This document shows, one piece after another, positions 29,579-35,264 of a stretch of 46,273 nucleotides of DNA. The notes beneath the pieces were generated by a model, which worked only from the letters and a program-made list of their open reading frames with translations, ran no database searches and was not told the DNA's origin. Positions within the stretch are counted from its first letter, which is position 1, and each line of letters begins with the position of its first letter. Source of the DNA: Prochlorococcus sp. AG-412-C21 (GTDB lineage: Bacteria > Cyanobacteriota > Cyanobacteriia > PCC-6307 > Cyanobiaceae); contig QCKZ01000006.1 in NCBI GenBank assembly GCA_003214975.1, positions 1 through 46,273 of the forward strand, written 5' to 3'. The translations under genes and the position numbers were made by a program.

Positions 29579-29675
29579 CGATAAAATATTCCAGTTTTAA
29601 TCAAAAATTACTTAACTTTTCTTGATTCAATTATTTATATTCTTGCTATTTATTAACTAGAGACCTTTTTATTAA

Positions 29676-29765
29676 ATGCCAAGAGACGTTTTTCTGTTGA
29701 ATATGTGCGTTGTAGTTATGGGTTTGTTGGTCAGAAGAGAGATCAAACTTAAGAAAGCTAGATAG
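29676..29765 (+). CDS. 29-aa membrane microprotein
   Basis: MPRDVFLLNMCVVVMGLLVRREIKLKKAR has one short span and a strongly basic tail. It is 3 bp from the next gene, so the two are probably one transcript. Function unknown. Confidence 0.5.
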   Translation: MPRDVFLLNMCVVVMGLLVRREIKLKKAR

Positions 29766-29768
29766 ATT

Positions 29769-29888
29769 ATGAAGACAAAAGTTTTTAAAGAGCATTACCT
29801 TCCACATGTCCATGCTATTACTATATTGCTAATTCTTCTTCTATGTCTTTGGTTGCCTCTAGTACTCAGATTCTTATTGACTTTGTAA
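29769..29888 (+). CDS. 39-aa membrane microprotein
   Basis: MKTKVFKEHYLPHVHAITIL, then LILLLCLWLPLVLRFLLTL. A His-containing N-terminus and one long span. Located in the hli cluster, directly after the 29-aa gene. Confidence 0.5.
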   Translation: MKTKVFKEHYLPHVHAITILLILLLCLWLPLVLRFLLTL

Positions 29889-29967
29889 AACCTTTAGTCA
29901 CACAAATTAGTTAATAATCTTCGTTGTAATCTGATGGGCTACCAGTTAAAGAAAAGATAACTGATTC

Positions 29968-30120
29968 TTAATTTTTCATTTCTTTAACCCAACTATTTAT
30001 TGGTTTACCTATTTTCTTTAAAACTCCAATATCCTCTTTAGTCTGACAACGAGCAATTATTTCTCTACTAAATCGATGGATAAGAAAAGTACTAGTAGCA
30101 CTTCATGCAAAACTAGTCAT
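29968..30120 (-). pseudogene. Small gene interrupted by an in-frame TGA
   Basis: From ATG 30120 the frame reads MTSFA, then TGA, then continues open (SATSTFLIHRFSREIIARCQ ... INSWVKEMKN) to a stop at 29968. There is no usable start after the TGA. It is protein-like and probably a recently broken gene. The rest of 29889-30221 holds nothing else. Confidence 0.4.
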
Positions 30121-30221
30121 CATAAAATAACTAAGAGAATCTAAATCTCTTCTTTTAAGTATTTTCTACGTTGTTTTTATTTGAGATTCTGATTTGAATT
30201 AGAAAAGCTATAGATATTCCT

Positions 30222-30329
30222 ATGGAAAAATCATTTGTAAATTTCATTTATTGGATCTTAGTAAAGTCAGCTGAAAGTTACTATGGCGATGCAACGAAAA
30301 CAGAAGTACCATACACTCCTTATTTTTAA
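30222..30329 (+). CDS. 35-aa hypothetical protein of the hli cluster
   Basis: MEKSFVNFIYWILVKSAESY, then YGDATKTEVPYTPYF. Weakly hydrophobic start, polar tail. No family known. Clean ATG, host codon use. Confidence 0.5.
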   Translation: MEKSFVNFIYWILVKSAESYYGDATKTEVPYTPYF

Positions 30330-30519
30330 ATTTCCAATGTTTTGTTAAATAAGAGGTAGAAAAGGTCTTGGATCATTTTGTCTTCTTAAATAGCTATTAC
30401 TAATTTTTAATTCCAAAGCATTTTGTGCATAATCCCTAAAGTATTTAACTTGAATCTATACATATATGTAACAATTATGCTTAAAAATACTTATATAGCC
30501 TGAGATTTAGGCTAATTTC

Positions 30520-30558
30520 TTTACATTGGTTAATACTTATGTTATAATTCTTTACATA
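30520..30558 (+). promoter_or_regulatory. hli promoter with HLR1-like repeats
   Basis: A near-consensus sigma-70 promoter, TTTACA (30520-30525), 17-bp spacer, TATAAT (30543-30548), lies 25 bp before the first hli ATG. Overlapping its -10 is GTTATAAT-TC-TTTACATA (30541-30558), an HLR1-like repeat with one mismatch, and the -35 is itself an HLR1 half site (TTTACATT). It could let RpaB hold the hli operon off until high light. Confidence 0.5.
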
Positions 30559-30573
30559 CTATTTTTTTTAATT

Positions 30574-30681
30574 ATGACTCCAGAAGCAGAAAGATTTAAT
30601 GGTTGGGCGGCAATGCTCGGCTTCGTAGCAGCTGTTGGTTCCTACGTAACAACTGGTCAAATCATTCCAGGTTGGTTCTAA
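30574..30681 (+). CDS. hli: High-light-inducible protein (HLIP), 35 aa, Arg-to-Trp variant
   Basis: A single-helix chlorophyll a/b-binding-like protein of the thylakoid, MTPEAERFNGWAAMLGFVAA ... TTGQIIPGWF. HLIPs bind chlorophyll and carotenoid near photosystem II and dissipate energy. The ExxNxR motif has Glu6 and Asn9 but Trp11 in place of Arg. The C-terminal TGQIIPG marks the multicopy, phage-type hli group. Its stop overlaps the next hli start by one base. Confidence 0.92.
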   Translation: MTPEAERFNGWAAMLGFVAAVGSYVTTGQIIPGWF

Positions 30682-30890
30682 TGACAAATTCTTCATATAT
30701 AACAACTGAATCTGATGGAAGACAAAATATGTTTCCTTCAGAAACTCCTCCATACATAGATAAGTCAGTTTCATATGAGGGTTACCCTCAAAATGCTGAA
30801 AAAGTTAATGGTCGTTGGGCAATGGTTGGTTTCGTTTCATTGCTAGTTTCATACCTAGCAACTGGTCAAATTATTCCAGGTATTTTTTAA
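30681..30890 (+). CDS. hli: High-light-inducible protein, 69 aa
   Basis: Begins in a TAATG overlap with the previous hli, so translation is coupled. A 40-residue polar N-terminus (MTNSSYITTESDGRQNMF ... EGYPQNA) precedes the HLIP helix EKVNGRWAMVGFVSLLVSYL and the TGQIIPGIF end. The ExxNGR motif is intact. The long N-terminus is unusual for the group and may face the cytoplasm. Confidence 0.93.
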   Translation: MTNSSYITTESDGRQNMFPSETPPYIDKSVSYEGYPQNAEKVNGRWAMVGFVSLLVSYLATGQIIPGIF

Positions 30891-30910
30891 TTAGCTCATT
30901 AGCAAGTTTT

Positions 30911-30982
30911 TTGATTTTAATAGTCTCATTAACTGCTTTATTCGTCGCTTATTTAACTAAACAGTTTCAAAAAAAAATTTAA
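30911..30982 (+). CDS. 23-aa membrane microprotein
   Basis: From TTG 30911: LILIVSLTALFVAYLTKQFQKKI in outline, one span with a basic end. It lies between two hli genes. A start codon other than TTG is not available. Low confidence. Confidence 0.35.
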   Translation: MILIVSLTALFVAYLTKQFQKKI

Positions 30983-31002
30983 TTTATTTCAACCAAAATC
31001 AA

Positions 31003-31149
31003 ATGAAAAACTCAAAAACAAACTCAAAAACAATTGAAAAGGAAAAAGTAGTTGCAGAAACTATCAACGGTAGATTCGCGATGCTTGGTCTTATGGCTGC
31101 TATTGGTGCTTATCTAACTACTGGACAAATTATTCCAGGTTTTGTTTAA
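31003..31149 (+). CDS. hli: High-light-inducible protein, 48 aa
   Basis: A lysine/serine-rich N-terminus (MKNSKTNSKTIEKEKVV) with an imperfect repeat KNSKTNSKT, then AETINGRFAMLGLMAAIGAY and TTGQIIPGFV. Intact ExxNGR. Same thylakoid photoprotection role as the other copies. Confidence 0.93.
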   Translation: MKNSKTNSKTIEKEKVVAETINGRFAMLGLMAAIGAYLTTGQIIPGFV

Positions 31150-31181
31150 CCAAAAACTTAAAACAATTCACTACAAATCAA

Positions 31182-31310
31182 ATGGAAAAATCACAACCTA
31201 ACTATTGGCAAAATGCTGAAATAACTAACGGAAGGATGGCAATGATGGGCTTCTTCGCATTAGTAGTAAACTACGGTCTTTTTGGCTGGATCATTCCAGG
31301 TATTTTTTAA
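31182..31310 (+). CDS. hli: High-light-inducible protein, 42 aa
   Basis: MEKSQPNYWQNAEITNGRMA, then MMGFFALVVNYGLFGWIIPGIF. Intact ExxNGR, but the end has GWIIPG in place of TGQIIPG. The next gene starts at the base after its stop. Confidence 0.92.
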   Translation: MEKSQPNYWQNAEITNGRMAMMGFFALVVNYGLFGWIIPGIF

Positions 31311-31400
31311 ATGAACGTAGACATTTTCTTAATCTCTTTCTTTACATATCTTTTAGTGCCAGTGGTAATGATAGCTAAAGGAAAAAAAACAATTAACTAA
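31311..31400 (+). CDS. 29-aa membrane microprotein coupled to hli
   Basis: MNVDIFLISFFTYLLVPVVM, then IAKGKKTIN: one span and a basic tail. Its ATG follows the hli stop without a gap, so it is translated by re-initiation from that gene. The KGKK-type end recalls the 31-aa protein at 36980. Confidence 0.6.
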   Translation: MNVDIFLISFFTYLLVPVVMIAKGKKTIN

Positions 31401-31405
31401 AAAAA

Positions 31406-31585
31406 ATGAATTTAGGAATTCTCTTTCTCAAAGTTAATACTACTGGAGTAATAACTTTATCTGATTTGGATTGGATTACAAATCATCAATCAGAATTTTC
31501 CAGGTTAGACATGGCACTAGTTTTAAAAATTGGTCGCTTAATGGATGAAGGAATAATAGAACTTGATTGTAGGTTGCCAGCATAA
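31406..31585 (+). CDS. 59-aa conserved hli-associated protein
   Basis: The soluble protein has NLGILFLKVNTTGVITLSDL, then DWITNHQSEFSRLDMALVLKIGRLMDEGIIELDCRLPA. From memory, proteins with the DWIT..Q..FSR..MAL..K.GRLMDEG.I pattern are widespread in picocyanobacteria near hli genes. Function unknown. It ends the hli operon; a terminator follows. Confidence 0.7.
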   Translation: MNLGILFLKVNTTGVITLSDLDWITNHQSEFSRLDMALVLKIGRLMDEGIIELDCRLPA

Positions 31586-31607
31586 TTTTTACAAAAAAAT
31601 CGTCATG

Positions 31608-31641
31608 AGCTTGCTTTTAGGGATATAGGCAAGCTTTTTTT
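31608..31641 (+). terminator. Terminator of the hli operon
   Basis: AGCTTGC-14 nt-GCAAGCT followed by seven T. Confidence 0.8.
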
Positions 31642-31685
31642 GTTTTCTATTTATTGTTATGGTACTGGTGCAAGGCCTCTAGAAT

Positions 31686-31727
31686 ACTGAAAAAGCTTCA
31701 AAGTTTGATTTACAAAGATTCTCTTAA
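31686..31727 (+). pseudogene. 3' remnant of the Cys-rich exported protein gene (cassette copy B)
   Basis: The 13 codons TEKASKFDLQRFS and a stop align with the C-terminus TEKAEKFELNKSVRS of the gene at 29163-29357. Upstream similarity fades within about 30 bp and is broken by stops; signal peptide and Cys part are gone. It is directly before the second cassette gene, as in copy A. Confidence 0.6.
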
Positions 31728-31737
31728 GTCATAATAT

Positions 31738-31842
31738 ATGACTCAAATCATTTTTTTTATGAACTCTTCTCCAAGAGATTTGATTGAGTTCATATTCTTT
31801 GCAGCTATTGTTTTTACTGCTGGATTCTTAGGATTAATCTAG
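31738..31842 (+). CDS. 34-aa membrane microprotein (cassette copy B)
   Basis: MTQIIFFMNSSPRDLIEFIF, then FAAIVFTAGFLGLI. It has the same length and register as the copy at 29361-29465 and uses ATG where that one uses TTG. One span. Still open, unlike its two cassette neighbours. Confidence 0.7.
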   Translation: MTQIIFFMNSSPRDLIEFIFFAAIVFTAGFLGLI

Positions 31843-31852
31843 TAATAGAAAA

Positions 31853-31944
31853 TTGACATATTTTTTTTTCTCCTAACTTTTGCAAGTCTTTCTTTCTTTT
31901 ATTTGATGGCTTGCTTGTGGAGAGATTTAATTAATCAAAGATAA
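31853..31944 (+). pseudogene. Cassette copy B of the 33-aa gene, broken at a T9 tract
   Basis: TTG 31853 reads MTYFFFS and stops, but the frame one base over, directly after a run of nine T, encodes LLTFASLSFFYLMACLWRDL, then INQR, matching copy A at 29477-29578. A tract of ten T would restore the frame from the TTG. A start at ATT 31852 is the only in-frame alternative. Confidence 0.55.
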
Positions 31945-31962
31945 ATAAAAAGATTTTTTAAA

Positions 31963-32106
31963 TTACTTTTTATAAATAAATTTTTGTATGTCTTCGAATA
32001 GGTTGGATTTTGATTTGAAAAATCCATTATTTTTTAAATAAGATTTTCCTTTTTCTATATTTTTAATTCTTTTTTGATAAGAATTTTCATCTAAATCTTT
32101 TTGCAT
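31963..32106 (-). CDS. 47-aa basic hypothetical protein
   Basis: The soluble Lys-rich protein is MQKDLDENSYQKRIKNIEKG, then KSYLKNNGFFKSKSNLFEDIQKFIYKK. It lies antisense between the decayed cassette and the last hli. The 265 bp from 32107 to 32371 contain no further gene. Confidence 0.5.
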   Translation of the reverse strand: MQKDLDENSYQKRIKNIEKGKSYLKNNGFFKSKSNLFEDIQKFIYKK

Positions 32107-32371
32107 AAAAAAATAGTTGGAACCTTATTCTGATTAGTGCTCACAAAAAAGTGGTTACCTTAAATATAAAATTCAAGTTCTTTCTTTAACTACTTCTCAT
32201 TCAAACTAAAGATCTGTAGAAATAGTTTATTTCTTAAATTTCGTAAATTAATAATGAAAAATAAATTAAAAATAAAATTCTTAGAAAAAAGGTGATTTAG
32301 GTAGGAAACACTACATCAATTACCTATTAAGAATAATTAGGTTGTAAATATTAAATCCAAATTACTTTCTT

Positions 32372-32500
32372 ATGGAATTCGCAAAAAAATTCATGACCGA
32401 AAAAGCTGAAAAGCTTAACGGTAAAGCTGCAATGCTTGGAATGTTTGCTCTTATAGGGGCTTACTATTTCACTGGTCAAATTGTTCCAGGTATCTTCTAA
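32372..32500 (+). CDS. hli: High-light-inducible protein, 42 aa, Arg-to-Lys variant
   Basis: MEFAKKFMTEKAEKLNGKAA, then MLGMFALIGAYYFTGQIVPGIF. The motif has Glu13 and Asn16 with Lys18 in the Arg position. It stands alone with its own terminator, so it is regulated apart from the four clustered copies. Confidence 0.92.
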   Translation: MEFAKKFMTEKAEKLNGKAAMLGMFALIGAYYFTGQIVPGIF

Positions 32501-32523
32501 AAAAATTATTTTTGTAATTTTTT

Positions 32524-32551
32524 GAGGGGCTTTATTAAGCCCTTTTTTTTA
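32524..32551 (+). terminator. Terminator after the solitary hli
   Basis: GGGCTT-TATT-AAGCCC with a run of eight T. Confidence 0.85.
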
Positions 32552-32576
32552 TTTTCTAATAATTCAAACAATTTGC

Positions 32577-32867
32577 TTATGACAAGCTGATTTTATATTG
32601 ATTAATTAATTTTTTAAAATCATCAACTCTTTTTTGTTCATTCTTTAATGGTCTTGAGGAATCAAGTACAGCTGCACAACATAATTGCCAACACGATTTT
32701 TCATCTAGGTCTAATTTCTCGCAAATATTTTTTGGTGCTTTAAAAACTGTATTTATTTCTTCAATATGTTGAGTGGTTTCCCATAACTCTCCTTCAAGAA
32801 AGTCAAGTTCAATACTTGATAATAATTCTGTGGCTACGTAATCTTTGATTAGCTCAGTTAATTCCAC
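32577..32867 (-). CDS. Hypothetical protein, 96 aa
   Basis: An acidic helical protein, MELTELIKDYVATELLSSIE ... NICEKLDLDEKSCWQLCCAAVLDSSR, with a CWQLCC cluster (four Cys in total). Not recognised. Upstream lie tandem 11-bp repeats that, read on this strand, look like a Pho box, so phosphate control is possible. Confidence 0.65.
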   Translation of the reverse strand: MELTELIKDYVATELLSSIELDFLEGELWETTQHIEEINTVFKAPKNICEKLDLDEKSCWQLCCAAVLDSSRPLKNEQKRVDDFKKLINQYKISLS

Positions 32868-32978
32868 AATATTTATTAAAGCAAAAGAAGTTAAATCATC
32901 TCTTAGTATTTATATAGCAAGATAAAAAAAAAAGAGCTAGTTGCATCTTATTTTAGATCGACAGACAATAGCTAAAAG

Positions 32979-33136
32979 TTTGAATAAAGTTTTAATAAAG
33001 TTTGAATAAAGATTCTCGATTTTTCGAGATCACAGTTATGGATAGTCGGATGTAATCTTCATTAGCCAGTAGCTAGCTTGCTTTTCTAGCATGGGATCTC
33101 GGTAAAATATATGATTTGAGTAAAGTTTGGGTAACT
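32979..33136 (-). promoter_or_regulatory. Tandem 11-bp repeats, Pho-box-like
   Basis: Three head-to-tail units TTTGAATAAAG, TTTTAATAAAG, TTTGAATAAAG occupy 32979-33011; two more (TTTGAGTAAAG, TTTGGGTAACT) occupy 33115-33136. Read on the minus strand they are CTTTATTC-aaa-CTTTATTA-aaa-CTTTATTC, which is the 8-bp unit plus 3-bp gap layout of cyanobacterial Pho boxes. They lie upstream of the minus-strand gene at 32577. A hairpin CTCGA/TCGAG sits at about 33015-33028. No gene is seen in 32868-33242. Confidence 0.45.
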
Positions 33137-33242
33137 TCTGTGAATATGAATTTATTATCCATCAAGGTTCCTAATTAGGAAAGTGATGGGTGGTATGGGG
33201 GCAACCGTCCTTGAATGTACGTATATATTTGACCACACGAAT

Positions 33243-33401
33243 TTATGTAGAAAAAGAACAAAAATGATGAGATCTCTGATCGTCCACATCCGAAATTAAA
33301 TCATATTCTTTTAATTTTTCTGTAATCCTTTTATATTCAAAATCATTTACTAAATCAGCTAAATATTTTTCTAGAGAATTAATATTGATTTCTAGCTTCA
33401 T
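33243..33401 (-). CDS. 52-aa hypothetical protein
   Basis: MKLEININSLEKYLADLVND, then FEYKRITEKLKEYDLISDVDDQRSHHFCSFST. Soluble, helical. No family known. Confidence 0.5.
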   Translation of the reverse strand: MKLEININSLEKYLADLVNDFEYKRITEKLKEYDLISDVDDQRSHHFCSFST

Positions 33402-33431
33402 TAATATCCTTTAGTTTATTTATAACTATTA

Positions 33432-33476
33432 ATTCTTGTTTTAACTTTATTGTTGTTAAACAATAAAGTCAAGAAT
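33432..33476. repeat. Long perfect hairpin next to the element boundary
   Basis: The 11-bp perfect stem ACTTTATTGTT/AACAATAAAGT with a 4-nt loop (33444-33469) is extended, after a 5-nt bulge, by ATTCTTG/CAAGAAT. There is no T-run, so it is not a standard terminator. The rest of 33402-33686 shows no gene. Confidence 0.5.
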
Positions 33477-33686
33477 AATCTCTAGGATTATCATTAAGAC
33501 CTTCTTTTATTAGATTTAAATTATGATTTAGCATATTTAGATTAAGTACTTGTTGGACGATCCTCTTGTGATAAAGAATCTGGCTCCAACCTTGCGTCTG
33601 AATGGTACAAACTCTCAGATTAATTTTCAGAATATTTTTACTCTCTAAATTCTTTGAATCCCCTGTGGTAGTTGGGCTTTGGGCTA

Positions 33687-33758
33687 TACCCTTGTAGAGA
33701 ATTGAACTCGAGGCCTTTCCCTTACCAAGGGAGTGCTCTACCGCTGAGCTACAAGGGC
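33687..33758 (-). tRNA. tRNA-Thr(GGT)-like sequence, degenerate
   Basis: Seventy-two nt, same length as the real tRNA-Thr at 44644. The 5' half is identical, including anticodon GGT. The 3' half differs: acceptor GCCCTTG/CAAGGGT keeps pairing (G-T at the first pair, and a T-A replaces a T-G), but the anticodon stem has a C-A mismatch and the T stem a C-T mismatch. It may be an attachment-site chimera or a decaying duplicate; function as a tRNA is doubtful. Confidence 0.55.
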
Positions 33759-33781
33759 AATATAAAGTGGGCCGGGTTGGA
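33718..33781. repeat. Direct repeat, left copy (tRNA-Thr 5' half plus tRNA-Tyr 3' end)
   Basis: From TCCCTTACCAAGGGAGTGCT to GTGGGCCGGGTTGGA the sequence matches 44675-44739 with a single missing T in the spacer. It includes the last 14 nt of a tRNA-Tyr, although no tRNA-Tyr is present here, proving that this end was copied from the tRNA-Thr/tRNA-Tyr locus. Confidence 0.85.
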
Positions 33782-33955
33782 CCGTTCATGATTACCTGCA
33801 GCACAGTAATTCTGAAGTGTGCAAGATAAATTTTAATGGACTATCTGTGGCTGTCAAATAATTTCTAGGGAGTGCTGTAACTTAACTTCAGTCCACTTTT
33901 TTATTCATGAATCCATATTTTTAACTTTTTCATAATGAAGAGTTGCTAGAAAGAA

Positions 33956-34330
33956 ATGAGCAATATCTATAAATCTATGTCTCTCGATACAACTATGGTT
34001 TCAATTCATCCTCACTTCAAAATCAAGGATGGGAATATGGATCAGTGCATTGCTCTTTTAGAAGAAATTCTGGTACTGACAAAAGCTAAGGAACCTGACT
34101 GTCTTTTTTTTAATATCACTGCATGCGGGTCAGACAAGGCTTATGTAAGAGAGGCATATAAAGATGGTGCTGCCGCTTTATTTCATCTAAAGAATATGGG
34201 ACATATGATCCCCAAGCTTTTTGAAGTAGCTGACATTAAAGTACAGGTACATGGTCCTGCCAAGGAAATCGAACCATTAAAGGCAGTACTCGAAGATGCT
34301 GATTTTTATGAAGCAATATCTGGATTCTGA
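33956..34330 (+). CDS. ABM-fold (antibiotic-biosynthesis-monooxygenase-like) protein
   Basis: The 124-aa protein has an alpha/beta ferredoxin-like pattern: VSIHPHFKIKDGNMDQCIAL, then LFFNITACGSDKAYVREAYKDGAAALFHLKNM. Families of this fold include quinone monooxygenases and stress proteins that dimerise. No specific substrate. Starts at Met1 or Met8. First gene of the less AT-rich cassette series of the element; a terminator module follows 12 bp after its stop. Confidence 0.75.
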   Translation: MSNIYKSMSLDTTMVSIHPHFKIKDGNMDQCIALLEEILVLTKAKEPDCLFFNITACGSDKAYVREAYKDGAAALFHLKNMGHMIPKLFEVADIKVQVHGPAKEIEPLKAVLEDADFYEAISGF

Positions 34331-34342
34331 TTTAGATTGTAG

Positions 34343-34385
34343 TTATTGACAGTCGATCGCCGGGGCTTTTTTAGGCTCCTTTTTT
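34343..34385 (+). repeat. Repeated intergenic terminator module, copy 1
   Basis: TTATTGACAGTCGATC is followed by GGGGC-loop-GCTCC and a T-run. The same 16-mer and the same hairpin occur at 35219-35264. As a hairpin it should end transcription after the ABM-fold gene. Confidence 0.7.
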
Positions 34386-34458
34386 ATTTAGGAATTCAAA
34401 ATAAATTAATATTCCCTTTACTTATTCGAAGTAGATTTAGACCAACAAAAATATTTTT

Positions 34459-34533
34459 ATGTCTTCAACGTTTTATATTGTTCATCATGAATTTAAGGCA
34501 GGAAAAGCTGAAAAAACCTGTCCGAGTGACTAA
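34459..34533 (+). pseudogene. Possible 5' fragment of an ABM-like gene
   Basis: MSSTFYIVHHEFKAGKAEKT, then CPSD and stop. The opening beta strand and helix start of an ABM-like domain are present, and the reading then breaks off. It lies between two terminators and looks like a truncated cassette gene. Confidence 0.35.
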
Positions 34534-34569
34534 ATCCAAGGTTATAGATGTAAGCAATATATTTTACAA

Positions 34570-34604
34570 CCCCTTACATTTGACTCTGAAGGGGACTTTT
34601 TTTT
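34570..34604 (+). terminator. Terminator before pyrE
   Basis: CCCCTT-13 nt-AAGGGG followed after AC by eight T. It isolates pyrE from upstream transcription. Confidence 0.7.
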
Positions 34605-34651
34605 GAGATGACTGGTAAATTATCAAAAGCAACTAAACAATTAATTCTCTG

Positions 34652-35191
34652 ATGGAAATTTATAGAAAGACATTACTAAATCTTATAAAAGAAAGAGCAT
34701 ACAAGAAAGGTAAATTTACCTTATCTTCTGGTAAAGAATCAGAGCATTACATTAACTGTAAACCTGTTAGTTTATCCTGTGAGGGAAATGCACTTATATC
34801 CCATTTGATGTTTGAACATATAGAAGATAAATCTGCAGCAGTTGGTGGACTTACACTAGGTGCTGATCCTTTAGTTTGTGGTATCGCACAGAAAGCATAT
34901 TACTCAAATAAACATATTGATGCTTTGATCGTAAGAAAGAATCCGAAAGGATATGGAACAAAAGAAGTTATTGAAGGTAACAAGCCACCTAAAGGATCTA
35001 TCGTTACAGTATTGGAAGATGTAACCACAACAGGTAGTAGTGCAATCAAAGTAGTAAATGTTTTGCGTGATGCAGGTTACATTGTGAATCGTGTTGTTGC
35101 AGTCGTTGATAGAATAGAGGATCACATTGTATGGGAAAATAACAAGATAGAATTTATTTCTCTATACAAATTAGAGGATATTATTGAATGA
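34652..35191 (+). CDS. pyrE: Orotate phosphoribosyltransferase
   Basis: Joins orotate to PRPP to make OMP in pyrimidine synthesis. The 179-aa protein has the N-terminal FTLSSGKESEHYINCKPVSL, the VGGLTLGADPL segment, the catalytic loop region VRKNPKGYGTKEVIEG and the PRPP motif VTVLEDVTTTGSSA. It is complete. It lies within the mobile element without other pyr genes, so it may be a second copy or a relocated host gene. Convergent terminators flank it. Confidence 0.94.
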   Translation: MEIYRKTLLNLIKERAYKKGKFTLSSGKESEHYINCKPVSLSCEGNALISHLMFEHIEDKSAAVGGLTLGADPLVCGIAQKAYYSNKHIDALIVRKNPKGYGTKEVIEGNKPPKGSIVTVLEDVTTTGSSAIKVVNVLRDAGYIVNRVVAVVDRIEDHIVWENNKIEFISLYKLEDIIE

Positions 35192-35218
35192 ACTTTTGGC
35201 ACTTTGCACCTCTAATAA

Positions 35219-35264
35219 TTATTGACAGTCGATCTACAATAAGGGGCAATTAGCTCCTTTTTTT
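35219..35264 (+). repeat. Repeated intergenic terminator module, copy 2
   Basis: Same TTATTGACAGTCGATC as at 34343, then AAGGGGC-AATTA-GCTCC and seven T. The ATG of the next gene follows the T-run at once. The only purine-rich ribosome-binding candidate (AAGGGG) lies inside the stem, so the hairpin could also control translation. Confidence 0.65.

Noticed and set aside
30603-30890. 95-aa frame beginning upstream of the second hli
   Set aside because: Its first 26 codons are the first hli gene read out of frame. The true start is the ATG at 30681 in the TAATG overlap.
33469-33804. 111-aa minus-strand frame across the tRNA-Thr-like copy
   Set aside because: It translates tRNA and spacer sequence; the real signal is the repeat.
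34346-34606. 86-aa plus-strand frame from a TTG
   Set aside because: It starts inside the repeated TTGACAGTCGATC module and runs through two terminators.
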